DNA of 64,000 bases from Bacillota bacterium. Lineage in GTDB: Bacteria; Bacillota; SHA-98; Ch115. A program made the position numbers and the translations under genes. Numbering within the stretch: position 1 is the stretch's first letter; each line of letters starts with the position of its first letter. The stretch is taken from positions 1-64,000 of the forward strand of contig JABLXA010000014.1 of the NCBI GenBank assembly GCA_013178415.1, given 5' to 3'. This document shows positions 17,385-26,472 of the stretch, in pieces. The notes beneath the pieces were generated by a model. It did no database searches, was not told where the DNA came from, and worked only from the letters and a program-made list of their open reading frames with translations.

Positions 17385-18584
17385 ATGTATATGCGGATTG
17401 ACCGAAATAGCCCACTCCCGCTCTACCACCAGTTAAAAGAGATAATAAAAGAACAAATTCGTGCAGGCAGGCTATTGCCGGGGCAGACGATCCCCAGCGA
17501 GATTGAGCTCACCAGGACATACAAATTGAGCCGATATACCGTCAGGCAAGCGATCTCAGACCTGGTAGCCGAGGGGATCTTACGCCGAGTCCACGGGACG
17601 GGGACATTCGTGTCCGATTCCCGAAAGCCGGCTGGGATACGAGCGGCAAAAGGAAGAGGCAGCATCGGAGTAATCGTCCCCTATCTGGGCGATTTCTTTA
17701 TCTCCGAGATACTGGCCGGTATAGAGCAAATTACGGATGGAAGTAATTACAATCTGATCTTCTGCAATTCTGACAATGATATGGCTGAACAGGCAAGACA
17801 CATAAATACTCTAAGCAGGGAAGGGGTTGAAGGTCTGATTGTGTTTCCCGTGGAAAATGCTCCCTATGACGAAACCATCGCAAGATTGGCAGGGGAAGGC
17901 TTTCCCCTTATGTTGGTTGATAGATACTACGATAACATAGGAGGTTATGATTTCGTTGGATGCGATAATAGAAAAGGAGTGTACCAGGCTATAGATCACC
18001 TTTTTGAGTTAGGGCACCAACATATCGGCTTCATAACCCATCCATTCCTCAGCACAACCAGCGTAAGGGAGCGCCTTGAGGGATACAAGGAAGCCATTGA
18101 GAGGCATAACCTTCATTTCGACGAGAGTCTCGTCGTAACCTATCCTTCATGGTTGGTTGAGGAGAATACCATGGCCAGCGAGTTGGATGATGATCTACGG
18201 TATGAGCCCATTTTGCGTCTTTTGGACAGGAGAGATAGACCGAGCGCAGTCTTTGCCTTGAATGATTTTGTGGCCATTGACGTGATAAAGGTCTGCAAGC
18301 GGCATGGTATCCGGATCCCAGAGGATTTGAGTCTAGTCGGTTTTGATGACATCGAGATGGCCAGATATTTAGAGGTGCCTCTGACTACAGTGGCCCAGCC
18401 CAAGAGGGAGATAGGCGTCGCTGCTGCACGGATCCTCTTGGAGAGAATTGAGGCCGGCCATATGCCTGATAAGCAATGGGAAGAGAAAAGGATCCTGCTG
18501 CCTACTACTCTGGTGGTCAGGGATTCCACAGCGGCTAATTGGCGGTGCCCTGCCAGACAGTGTGCAGCCGGGAATTGTCAATAA
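17385..18584 (+). CDS. GntR-type HTH / LacI-type sensor transcriptional regulator (AraR-like)
   Basis: About 400 residues. The N-terminal GntR winged helix (about 5-70) includes PLPLYHQLKEIIKEQI and LSRYTVRQAISDLVAEG. It is fused to a LacI/periplasmic-binding-like sensor from about 85 on, with GSIGVIVPYLGDFFISEIL and DLSLVGFDDIEMARYLEVPLTT. This architecture is that of AraR, a repressor released by a sugar. The start is uncertain within 17370-17391; GGAGAG favours the ATG at 17385. The family-5 transporter follows after 113 bases, so this protein probably controls it. That suggests the transported ligand is an oligosaccharide rather than a peptide. Confidence 0.88.
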   Translation: MYMRIDRNSPLPLYHQLKEIIKEQIRAGRLLPGQTIPSEIELTRTYKLSRYTVRQAISDLVAEGILRRVHGTGTFVSDSRKPAGIRAAKGRGSIGVIVPYLGDFFISEILAGIEQITDGSNYNLIFCNSDNDMAEQARHINTLSREGVEGLIVFPVENAPYDETIARLAGEGFPLMLVDRYYDNIGGYDFVGCDNRKGVYQAIDHLFELGHQHIGFITHPFLSTTSVRERLEGYKEAIERHNLHFDESLVVTYPSWLVEENTMASELDDDLRYEPILRLLDRRDRPSAVFALNDFVAIDVIKVCKRHGIRIPEDLSLVGFDDIEMARYLEVPLTTVAQPKREIGVAAARILLERIEAGHMPDKQWEEKRILLPTTLVVRDSTAANWRCPARQCAAGNCQ

Positions 18585-18697
18585 GGCAGGAGCCGGGGAA
18601 GGAGGTGTCATGGAGCGACAATACGGGAAAAACGGGCCTGAAGATCTTCGTGCACAGAAATCCTATGCATAGAAACCTTAAAGGAGGGTAGATTTCA

Positions 18698-20407
18698 ATG
18701 AAAACCGGGTTCCTGAAAAGCGCGGCGATATTCAGCCTGATGCTGGTACTCGTAATGGTGTGCGGAACCTCTGTCTTTGCCAGCGCAAGCCTTCCGGTCC
18801 CGAGAGAAGAGACATTATTCATGGAGGATACGGCCACATTCCGCGTTTTTGACAGCTTCAACTATTTCATTCCAAATGGAGCCGAATTTGCGGCCGGATT
18901 CTGGCAGATTTCCACCGAATATCTGTGGTATGCGAATCTTGCGACTGGCGAGGTTGTCCCATGGCTGGCCACAAAATATGCTTACTCGAACGATTACAAG
19001 ACATTCGAGATCACCCTTAGGAATGGCGTGACCTGGAACGATGGAAAACCCTTTACTGCTGATGATGTGGTCTTTACTATCAGGATGATCATGTCTCGAC
19101 CAGAGTTTGGAGGAGAGAACTGGAAGCGTGAGGTCGCGGAGGTGAAAGCTCAGGGACCTGATCATGTCATTTTCAAGCTGAAAGAGCCAAACCCCAGATT
19201 CCATTACAGATTCATAAACATGTTATGCACCGCCACCCCGATAGTGCCAAAGCATATTTGGGAAGGTAAAGATCCGCTGAGCTTCAAGAATAATCCTCCT
19301 GTCACCACAGGGCCTTACAAACTGAAACAGGTTATACCAGAGCTAAAGATGTTCATTTGGGAACGCAGGGAAGATTATTGGGCAAAGAAGCTGGGCTATT
19401 TCCCGGCGCCAAAGTACGTAGTCTATAGAACATCACCACCGCCAGACGCTGATTTGGCAGATTTCGTAAACAATGTCATAGACCATGCTCACTGCTTGGA
19501 TTACACGCAAATGCAGCTTGCGATGAAAAGAAACCGCGAGATAATCATTGCTCCTTTCCTTGATCCCTGCCCGCGAGGCATCTGGTTCAATTGCGCGTCA
19601 GGCCCTACTGCAGATCCTCGAGTGAGGTGGGCCATATCCTATCTGGTTAACCGCGAAAAGATAGCTAAGGTTCTCTGGATGCCTGAGACCACCCCTGGCA
19701 AATATCCGTGGGCAGCCTACAAATACATGGAAAAGTTCGTAGATAAAGAGATCTTGAAGAAATATGACCTCACCTTTGACCCGGCAAAGGCAGCTAAACT
19801 GTTGGATGAGGCCGGCTACAAGATGGGAGCGGGCGGAACGCGAGTTGGCCCTGATGGCAAACCTCTTACTTTGGAGATTATAACGCCTACCCAGCCAGCC
19901 AGCTTCGAGTATCAGATCGCTCAGGATATAGCCCAGGAAGCAAAGAAGATCGGCGTGACAATGACAGTCCGCCACCTAGAGGGCCCTGTATTTGACGAAT
20001 TTACTCAGACGGGGAAATTCAACCTGACATCTCACTGGCTGTGTGGCGCGGGGACCGATCCATACAATCTCTACCGGCGTCTCACCAGTGACCGGATTTC
20101 TCCACTGGGGGAGAGAGCAGTTAAAGGTAACTGGGTGCGCCTGAAGGATCCAACTTTCGATAAACTCGTGGAGAAGCTGGATGTTATGAGCCCAGATTCA
20201 GAAGAAGGCCGCAAAGTCTATTCTCAGACCTTGGAAGAATACATGAAAGTCTTGCCTGCGACACCGGTCATTCAGACTATATATGTGATGGCATGGAATC
20301 AGCATTACTGGAAAGGTTGGCCAACAGCAGACAACATGTATACAGTGCCTTTCACCTGGTGGGGACACTTCATGTTTGTGACATTTAAGCTCCAGCCTGC
20401 CAGATGA
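18698..20407 (+). CDS. ABC transporter substrate-binding protein, family 5 (Dpp/Opp-like)
   Basis: A 569-residue SBP_bac_5 protein. The signal peptide is about residues 1-29 and ends VFA, a signal peptidase I type site; no lipobox is apparent. The family signature is LATKYAYSNDYKTFEITL, then WNDGKPFTADDVVFTI. Members bind peptides, nickel or oligosaccharides. The AAAGGAGGGTAG site before the ATG is strong. The upstream AraR-like regulator points to a sugar ligand, but this is inference. A long gap with repeats and hairpins separates it from the permease genes. Confidence 0.92.
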   Translation: MKTGFLKSAAIFSLMLVLVMVCGTSVFASASLPVPREETLFMEDTATFRVFDSFNYFIPNGAEFAAGFWQISTEYLWYANLATGEVVPWLATKYAYSNDYKTFEITLRNGVTWNDGKPFTADDVVFTIRMIMSRPEFGGENWKREVAEVKAQGPDHVIFKLKEPNPRFHYRFINMLCTATPIVPKHIWEGKDPLSFKNNPPVTTGPYKLKQVIPELKMFIWERREDYWAKKLGYFPAPKYVVYRTSPPPDADLADFVNNVIDHAHCLDYTQMQLAMKRNREIIIAPFLDPCPRGIWFNCASGPTADPRVRWAISYLVNREKIAKVLWMPETTPGKYPWAAYKYMEKFVDKEILKKYDLTFDPAKAAKLLDEAGYKMGAGGTRVGPDGKPLTLEIITPTQPASFEYQIAQDIAQEAKKIGVTMTVRHLEGPVFDEFTQTGKFNLTSHWLCGAGTDPYNLYRRLTSDRISPLGERAVKGNWVRLKDPTFDKLVEKLDVMSPDSEEGRKVYSQTLEEYMKVLPATPVIQTIYVMAWNQHYWKGWPTADNMYTVPFTWWGHFMFVTFKLQPAR

Positions 20408-20408
20408 T

Positions 20409-20497
20409 CGGCGGACGCGGCGTGGCCGGGGCATGGATACTCCTCTCGGCGGACGCAGCATGGCCGGTGATGGTGATACCGTCCCGTCGGACGCGAC
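20409..20497. repeat. 38-bp imperfect tandem repeat, about 2.3 copies
   Basis: Units starting at 20409, 20447 and 20485 share CGGCGGACGC(G/A)GC(G/A)TGG and its continuation CCGG; the third is partial (CGTCGGACGCGAC). They follow the binding-protein stop directly. Confidence 0.75.
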
Positions 20498-20551
20498 CTT
20501 GCTGCAGGTCGCTCTGTGATCCGAGGCCCTCGGGCAGCAGGGCCTCGGATC
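20493..20551 (+). other. Two stem-loops between binding-protein and permease genes
   Basis: A 6-bp stem GCGACC/GGTCGC (20493-20512) is followed by a perfect 13-bp stem GATCCGAGGCCCT/AGGGCCTCGGATC (20518-20551, 8-base loop). No T-run follows. The rest of the 348-base gap shows no gene. A role in mRNA stabilisation or attenuation is likely. Confidence 0.7.
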
Positions 20552-20755
20552 AAAGCCGCTAGGCTGATACTATTCGGACTCAGGCAGTGGCTTCTCGGGC
20601 AGGTGTCGCAGATCGAAATATCCTATACCGGGCCGGAGAGATAATGCCGCCAACTATTTGATTCCGAAAGTACGGCTGATCTCCATATTTTTACTTAGGC
20701 ATCCCGAGGGATAGCTTCCCGAACTCTCAGGATGCCTGTGCAGGAGGGAGAGACT

Positions 20756-21769
20756 TTGCATAAGCTATTCAGATTGTATCTAGCACGGCGTCTTCTCTTT
20801 TACTTTCTCACCATCTTTGGAGCCTTCACAGTCATGTTCTTCTTTTTCAGGATGGTTCCAGGCAACCCGATCGGGGCATTTATTGTAAGCATGCAGCAAA
20901 GATACTCAACCTCTGTGCTCCAAAGCAGCGAGGAGGACGTCATCAAGAAGTATAAAGAGATGTTCGGCCTGGAGGGGAGTCTATTCACGCAATATATACG
21001 GTATATCAAGAATGTAGCTCGCGGAGATCTGGGTCCTTCACTGCTGGCTTTCCCGACGCCGGCCCAGAAATTGATCATTGAATCTCTCCCATGGACCATA
21101 GGACTTCTTGGGGTTTCTGTTTTGATTTCCTGGGTCATAGGCCTTGCAATTGGCACCCTCATAGGATGGAAGCGAGATCTCCTTGCCTCAAATGTTGTGA
21201 CTTCGCTTGCCATATTCTTTTCACAGGTGCCACAATACTTCTTTGCTCTCCTTCTTGCCTTTATATTTGCCTACACTTTCTTTGTATTGCCCAGTTCGGG
21301 GGCTTATGACGCCTTCCTCAAACCAGGGATCAATCCAAGGTTTATAGCAAGCGTGATCCAGCATGCTATTCTCCCGTCCCTTTCCATTGTCCTGACTACA
21401 GCTATGGGGTGGATCATTTCAACAAGAGCCCTTGTTATATCCATCCTAAATGAGGATTATCTGATCTTCGCTGAAGCTAAAGGCCTGAAACCATCCACCA
21501 TTCTAAAACGTTATGTTCTACGAAATGCACTGCTGCCGCAGGTGACAGGGCTGGCCATATCACTCGGATTCATCATGAACGGGGCCTACATAGTAGAATG
21601 GATCTTCAACTATCCGGGGATAGGCAGGTTGATCACAAATGCCATAGGAGTGCTTGATTACAACGTTATTCAGGGTGTGATGCTCTTATCTATAGTCACT
21701 GTCTTGACAGCCAACTTAGTTATAGACCTAATATTGCCACTTATAGATCCTCGCATCAGAATCACATAA
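20756..21769 (+). CDS. ABC transporter permease, DppB/OppB type
   Basis: A permease of about 337 residues with six membrane helices. The TTG at 20756 is favoured because AGGAGGGAG lies six bases upstream; an in-frame ATG at 20732 would add eight residues over that site. The opening YLARRLLFYFLTIFGAFTVM and the MVPGNPI loop are typical of the family. The EAA-like loop is EDYLIFAEAKGLKPSTILKR. It pairs with the next gene to form the pore for the family-5 importer. Confidence 0.92.
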   Translation: MHKLFRLYLARRLLFYFLTIFGAFTVMFFFFRMVPGNPIGAFIVSMQQRYSTSVLQSSEEDVIKKYKEMFGLEGSLFTQYIRYIKNVARGDLGPSLLAFPTPAQKLIIESLPWTIGLLGVSVLISWVIGLAIGTLIGWKRDLLASNVVTSLAIFFSQVPQYFFALLLAFIFAYTFFVLPSSGAYDAFLKPGINPRFIASVIQHAILPSLSIVLTTAMGWIISTRALVISILNEDYLIFAEAKGLKPSTILKRYVLRNALLPQVTGLAISLGFIMNGAYIVEWIFNYPGIGRLITNAIGVLDYNVIQGVMLLSIVTVLTANLVIDLILPLIDPRIRIT

Positions 21770-21784
21770 CGGGAGGGGATTAAG

Positions 21785-22633
21785 ATGAGGACAAGGCTGA
21801 AGCATCTCGACCGCAAGCTCCTGGGAGGCTTGATCCTTGTTGCAATTCTGCTGGCAGTCTCCCTATTCCAGCCAGCTCTGAATACCCTCATACTTGGTGA
21901 TCAGAATCCATTGACCGTGGGGGCGTTTCCCGTATATGAGGAGCCATCAGCAAGGCATCTCCTCGGGACTGACCGCCAGGGCAGGGATATTTTGGCCATA
22001 ACGATTCTCAGCCTGAAGTATTCCCTTGCAATAGGGGCGCTGGCCGGGATGATCTCGACGATCATAGGAATTATCGTAGGCTTTATGGCTGGCTATAAGG
22101 GAGGGAGAATGGATACTGTTTTGCGCAGCATGACTGATATGATTCTTGTGATCCCCTCCTTGCCCATCCTGATGACATTATCCGCATATGTCAAAACCCT
22201 CAACATTGTCACTATGGCTCTTATCCTTGCTGTATTCAGCTGGCCGTTTTCTGCCCGGGTAATAAGGTCACAGGTGATGAGTCTAAGGGAGGCCCCCTAT
22301 ATCGACCTTGCTAAATTGACCAATATGCGGGATGCCGAGGTGATCTTTTTCGAAATCCTCCCTAACCTCCTGCCATTTCTCGGCGTCAGCTTCGCGGGGA
22401 GCGTCGTTGGCGCCATGCTGGCCGCTACTGGACTGGAAGTCCTGGGATTGGGGCCTTCAAATATAACCACCCTGGGGATGATGATCAATCTCGCCATAGG
22501 ACAAGGCGCTTTGAGTCTGGGGAAATGGAACATGATATTCCCCCCGATTTTTGTCTTGATCCTGGTGTTTCTTGGAGTCCAGTTGATAAACATGGGCCTT
22601 GAGGTCACATATAATCCCAGGCTACGCAGATGA
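21785..22633 (+). CDS. ABC transporter permease, DppC/OppC type
   Basis: A 282-residue permease. It has an N-terminal anchor helix (about 15-32) and a periplasmic segment with HLLGTDRQGRDILAI, the family hallmark. Five more helices follow. The EAA loop is APYIDLAKLTNMRDAEVIFFEI. The ATG has GGGAGGGGAT upstream and lies 15 bases after the DppB-type gene. Its stop overlaps the region where the first ATPase gene begins, showing tight coupling. Confidence 0.92.
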   Translation: MRTRLKHLDRKLLGGLILVAILLAVSLFQPALNTLILGDQNPLTVGAFPVYEEPSARHLLGTDRQGRDILAITILSLKYSLAIGALAGMISTIIGIIVGFMAGYKGGRMDTVLRSMTDMILVIPSLPILMTLSAYVKTLNIVTMALILAVFSWPFSARVIRSQVMSLREAPYIDLAKLTNMRDAEVIFFEILPNLLPFLGVSFAGSVVGAMLAATGLEVLGLGPSNITTLGMMINLAIGQGALSLGKWNMIFPPIFVLILVFLGVQLINMGLEVTYNPRLRR

Positions 22634-22656
22634 ACCAATATCAGGGGGGAATGGCC

Positions 22657-23673
22657 ATGGATGAGGTCCTGAACATCGAAGGATTGAGTGTCTATTATAA
22701 GACACAGAATGGCGAAAGTAAGGCTGTGGATAGGGTTTCCCTGACGGTATATCCAAATGAGATGCTCGGTATCGCTGGAGAATCAGGGTCCGGGAAGTCC
22801 ACTCTGGTCGGGGGTATCATGAGGCTTATAAAACCCCCGGGATATGTTCCGGCCGGTCGAGTCCTCTTCACTTACCGTGAAAATGGGAGAGAGGTAAAAG
22901 TGGACCTTTTACAGGTCCCTGAAAATGACCTGCGAAAGATCCGCTGGCGTCATATAAGCTATATACCCCAGGGCTCAATGAACTCTCTAAACCCCGTGAC
23001 GAAGATAAAAGAGCAAATGACTGATGTTATAATGGAGCATTCTGGCAAATCTCGCGCTGAGGCTAACGCTCTGGTTCCAGAGCTCTTACGGGGGGTGGAC
23101 CTTCGTCCTGATGTAGCCGAAATGTACCCACATGAGCTGAGTGGAGGCATGAAACAGCGCGTGATAATAGCCATGGCTCTTGCTCTTGAACCAGAACTTG
23201 TAATAGCCGACGAACCCACGACCGCGCTAGATGTCGTAAACCAACTCTCGGTCCTCAGCATGCTTTTCAAAGTCTGCCGCAAGATAAACGCTTCCCTGAT
23301 ACTGATCACCCACGATATGGCTGTCCATGCCCAGCTCGTCGACAGGGTGGCCATTATGTATGCAGGAAGAATGATGGAGGTTGGTTATACTCCCGAGATA
23401 TTCAGACATCCGCTTCATCCTTATACAGAAGGGCTTCTAACATCTATCCCTTCGATCGACATTGACGGTGAAAGAAAAAGGCTCGAAGGGATCTCAGGTC
23501 TCGCGCCCAGCCCCATTAGCTGGCCTCCAGGTTGCAGGTTTCACCCCCGATGTCCTCGCGCCAGCACTGAGTGCAGCATGAATGAACCCGCCATGATAGA
23601 GCATGAGAGACAGCATTATGTGGCCTGTTTTCTTTACGGAGGTGTTACAGGTGACGCAGCTACTCGAAGTTAA
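22657..23673 (+). CDS. ABC transporter ATP-binding protein, DppD/OppD type
   Basis: About 338 residues. Walker A is GESGSGKST, the signature is LSGGMKQR, and Walker B is LVIADEPTTALD. The C-terminal oligopeptide-transport domain ends with CRFHPRCPRASTEC, a C-x5-C-x6-C pattern. Some DppD-type subunits are reported to bind an iron-sulfur cluster through such cysteines; whether this one does is unknown. The ATG at 22657 has AGGGGGGA seven bases upstream; ATGs at 22630 and 22651 are also in frame. It energises uptake with the next gene. Confidence 0.92.
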   Translation: MDEVLNIEGLSVYYKTQNGESKAVDRVSLTVYPNEMLGIAGESGSGKSTLVGGIMRLIKPPGYVPAGRVLFTYRENGREVKVDLLQVPENDLRKIRWRHISYIPQGSMNSLNPVTKIKEQMTDVIMEHSGKSRAEANALVPELLRGVDLRPDVAEMYPHELSGGMKQRVIIAMALALEPELVIADEPTTALDVVNQLSVLSMLFKVCRKINASLILITHDMAVHAQLVDRVAIMYAGRMMEVGYTPEIFRHPLHPYTEGLLTSIPSIDIDGERKRLEGISGLAPSPISWPPGCRFHPRCPRASTECSMNEPAMIEHERQHYVACFLYGGVTGDAATRS

Positions 23674-24658
23674 AGGGGTGTCAAAGACCTTCGGCGCCGG
23701 CGGAAAGAAATTAGTCAAAGCAGTGGATAGCGTAAACCTCTCTATATCTCAGGATAGGCCTTCTATTGTATCATTGGTGGGCGAAAGCGGAAGCGGTAAG
23801 ACAACTCTCGCGAGAATGATCCTTGGCCTGGTCCCGCCCACCAGTGGCGAAATCCTCTTTCAAGGCAAGAATATCCATTCCATGTCTCCCAGAGAATGGG
23901 CAGAGTATAGACATAACATTCAGGCAGTTTTCCAGGATCCATATGGGATATATAACCCGTTTTATAAGGTTGATAGAGTATTGAAACTAGCAGTTACCAA
24001 ATTCGGCCTGGCATCGTCCAAAGCGGGATCAGTGGAACTCGTGTCTGAGGCCCTTGAGGCTGTAGGTCTAAGGCCCAGGGATGTGCTGGGCCGTTACCCG
24101 CATCAGTTGAGCGGCGGCGAACGACAGCGTGTAATGCTTGCTCGGTTATACCTCCTGAAGCCGAAGGTCATAATAGCTGATGAACCAATTTCAATGATAG
24201 ATGTAGCTCTCAGAGCCCTTTTCCTCAATATTCTACTGGATTTCAAACAGAACTATGGCATCTCCTGCCTGTTCATTACCCATGATCTTTCATCTGCACA
24301 TTATCTGGGCGAAAACCTGCTCATTCTTTATCGCGGGAGAGTCGTAGAACGAGGCAAGACAGCCGATATTTTGAAGTCCCCTGCTCATCCTTACACGAAA
24401 TTGCTCATAAAAGCGCTTTTGCCCCCTGACCCAGACAGGAAAGTCCTGATTTCAGGAGAATTAGATTTTCGCGTATCAAATGAGGCCCCGGATGGCGCAG
24501 ACCATTCCTGTCCCTTTGCGGCTAGATGCCCGGAGGCCATGGATATGTGCAAAACCAGGGCGCCGGGCACGATTACATTGCAGGGCGAGCATGAGGTAAG
24601 CTGTTTCTTGTATGAACAAGCCAGCGGTAAGCATGGCATGGGACACCCTGGGCATTGA
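23651..24658 (+). CDS. ABC transporter ATP-binding protein, DppF/OppF type
   Basis: A second ATPase of 335 residues. The GTG start at 23651 is set by GGAGGT seven bases upstream and overlaps the end of the preceding gene by 23 bases. Walker A is GESGSGKTT, the signature LSGGERQR, and Walker B VIIADEPISMID. The C-terminal cysteine motif CPFAARCPEAMDMC repeats the pattern of the partner subunit. With this gene the importer has all five expected parts. The order is binding protein, two permeases, two ATPases. Confidence 0.93.
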   Translation: MTQLLEVKGVSKTFGAGGKKLVKAVDSVNLSISQDRPSIVSLVGESGSGKTTLARMILGLVPPTSGEILFQGKNIHSMSPREWAEYRHNIQAVFQDPYGIYNPFYKVDRVLKLAVTKFGLASSKAGSVELVSEALEAVGLRPRDVLGRYPHQLSGGERQRVMLARLYLLKPKVIIADEPISMIDVALRALFLNILLDFKQNYGISCLFITHDLSSAHYLGENLLILYRGRVVERGKTADILKSPAHPYTKLLIKALLPPDPDRKVLISGELDFRVSNEAPDGADHSCPFAARCPEAMDMCKTRAPGTITLQGEHEVSCFLYEQASGKHGMGHPGH

Positions 24659-24757
24659 GTGGATTCCGGACCGCAAGAGATTCATCAGGGATGCATGTCC
24701 GAAAGCTCTCTTCTCTCAGGCGGGCGGCACGATGATAAACTCTGGAGAGTGAGCAAC

Positions 24758-25948
24758 ATGAAATGGGCATTCAAGGTCCTCATAATCTCTATCCTGGCCA
24801 GCGGATTAGTCCTTGGCTCAACTGAGATGGCCACTTGCAAATGCCCGGCATGCCCGCCTGACGATCCAAATAGAGGGAAGGTAGTTCTGACATGTTTCTA
24901 CCTAGAAAATAATCCTGAGTGCGCTAGAACCATATCTCTTCTGAAGGCTGTTGTTGCCAATGCCGAGTATCTCGAGCTTGTGACAAGGGATATGGCTCTA
25001 CCAGAAGTAAAGGAGATCCGTGAGACCCTGGACATACTCTATGAAGTTGGAAAGGACGACGAGATGCGCGTGCCCGCGGTTTTCGTGGGGAAGGACGTTT
25101 TCGTCGGATATGAGGCAATAAGGGAAGGGATACGTTCCCTGATCGCACTACCGCAAGGCGGAGTTCAAGGGATATCTGCAGGGATTTCCGGGTGGCTGAG
25201 ATCATTCGCAAACTCCCTAAGACTATCAAGCATCCTGGCATCAAAGAAGGTGATAGCCCCGCTCATCGTCGCAGCGGGGCTCGTGGACGGCATAAACCCT
25301 TGTGCCCTATCGTTTTTACTCTTCCTGGTGGCCTGCCTGTCGCTGGCTATGAGCGACAGAAGGCCTATTGTCATCACCGGCATCAGTTTTGTCGGCGGTG
25401 CCTTCGTAACCTATTTTACCATCGGTCTCGGCATCTTGCGCATCGTCCAGAGTCGCTACTTTGACGCGCTCTCAGACTGGCTGTATCCTCTACTGGGAAC
25501 TACAACGCTCCTGCTCGGTTGCCTGAGCCTTTTTGATTTCTATGAAGCCTGGAGCGGCCGGGCCAAGGCTATGAAGCTGCAGTTACCTCCAAGGTTGAAG
25601 AACCTCTCCCATAGGCTTATCCGTAGGTACGCTACTTCGGGAAAGGCAAATGTCATCGCCGGATTCTCATTGGGGCTCCTGGCCTCATTGATTGAATTTC
25701 CATGCACAGGGCAAGTTTATCTCCCCACTCTGGCGCTAATAGGAAGCCCCCTTGGCGACTCGGGCACATTCATCTACCTCGTTCTATATAATGTAATGTT
25801 TGTCTTACCGCTGGCGCTTGTGGTGATAGTATCCACCCTCTTGCTCTCGGCAAAGAAAGCTACAGGCCTGTTTTCAAGACGCCTTGCCGCGATCAAGCTC
25901 CTGACGGCATTTATGTTTTTTGCCCTATCGGCCTATATGTTTCGGTGA
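24758..25948 (+). CDS. CcdA/DsbD-like membrane protein with N-terminal thioredoxin-like domain
   Basis: About 396 residues. An N-terminal signal or anchor (1-20) is followed by CKCPAC at 27-32. A thioredoxin-like domain covers about 42-130, with CFYLENNPEC at 46-55 in place of CxxC and the cis-proline motif RVPAVFVG. A six-helix CcdA/DsbD core follows (about 165-397). It carries the redox cysteines Cys182 (NPC) and Cys316 (EFPCTG). CcdA proteins move electrons across the membrane to extracytoplasmic thiol partners. Here a putative acceptor is fused in the same chain. The ATG follows GGAGAG. It stands 99 bases after the transporter but is probably unrelated to it. Confidence 0.85.
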   Translation: MKWAFKVLIISILASGLVLGSTEMATCKCPACPPDDPNRGKVVLTCFYLENNPECARTISLLKAVVANAEYLELVTRDMALPEVKEIRETLDILYEVGKDDEMRVPAVFVGKDVFVGYEAIREGIRSLIALPQGGVQGISAGISGWLRSFANSLRLSSILASKKVIAPLIVAAGLVDGINPCALSFLLFLVACLSLAMSDRRPIVITGISFVGGAFVTYFTIGLGILRIVQSRYFDALSDWLYPLLGTTTLLLGCLSLFDFYEAWSGRAKAMKLQLPPRLKNLSHRLIRRYATSGKANVIAGFSLGLLASLIEFPCTGQVYLPTLALIGSPLGDSGTFIYLVLYNVMFVLPLALVVIVSTLLLSAKKATGLFSRRLAAIKLLTAFMFFALSAYMFR

Positions 25949-26353
25949 TCGCAAAAGAGCACGTCCAGCCGACGTCCTGAGTTCCACCCAATCGATGTGA
26001 CTATTGCCAATCGAGGTGTAGGAAGACTGCTCATTAAAGAGCAGGCAATATGGGTTGGCCATGGAACCTGATTATATAGACCCTAATTCGACGCCTGGCT
26101 CAGTAGGGGAGGAAGTTCGGTGAACGAGAATGGTGGGGATCTCCAACATAAGGTAAAGGTGTCCGGCGAGGAAAGCTCTATAGTTATTGAGGTTCTTCTC
26201 TGCCATCGATTCGCCGCCGGGATGCCGGCGGCGATCTTTTTCGTCTCTATTGAGCAGATACTTGGCCTTGATCCTACCGCAGACTTACTGCAGACGTTGA
26301 ACATCTTCCTGGGAGAATGATCATCGTAGAACCCATGGATCCTTTGAAAAACT
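25949..26353. other. Intergenic region holding a terminator
   Basis: A 405-base gap between the CcdA-like gene and tRNA-Arg. It contains a strong terminator hairpin at 26211-26242. A GTG-started frame of 66 codons crosses that hairpin and is judged doubtful. Confidence 0.5.
26211..26242 (+). terminator. Rho-independent terminator
   Basis: CGCCGCCGG, loop GATG, CCGGCGGCG (9-bp perfect stem, extended by a T-A pair), then ATCTTTTTC. It would end transcription coming from the CcdA-like gene. Confidence 0.75.
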
Positions 26354-26431
26354 TGGTGCGCCCAGAGGGACTCGAACCCCCGACAACCAGATCCGTAGTC
26401 TGGTGCTCTAATCCAACTGAGCTATGGGCGC
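26354..26431 (-). tRNA. tRNA-Arg (anticodon ACG)
   Basis: Read on the reverse strand, the acceptor GCGCCCA pairs with TGGGCGC over seven bases and CCA is encoded at 26356-26354. The anticodon loop CTACGGA gives ACG (arginine, CGN). The D arm (AGCTCAGTTGG) and T arm (GGTTCGAGTCC) are normal. A consensus promoter lies directly upstream. Confidence 0.97.
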
Positions 26432-26443
26432 GCTCACACATGT

Positions 26444-26472
26444 ATAATACTCGATCTGCTCTGGTGTGTCAA
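26444..26472 (-). promoter_or_regulatory. Promoter of tRNA-Arg
   Basis: On the reverse strand, TTGACA, 17 bases, then TATTAT, ending 13 bases before the mature tRNA 5' end. Confidence 0.8.

Noticed and set aside
26120-26320. GTG-started frame of 66 codons with a good ribosome site
   Set aside because: A 9-bp terminator hairpin with T-run lies in its middle, and the product resembles no known family.
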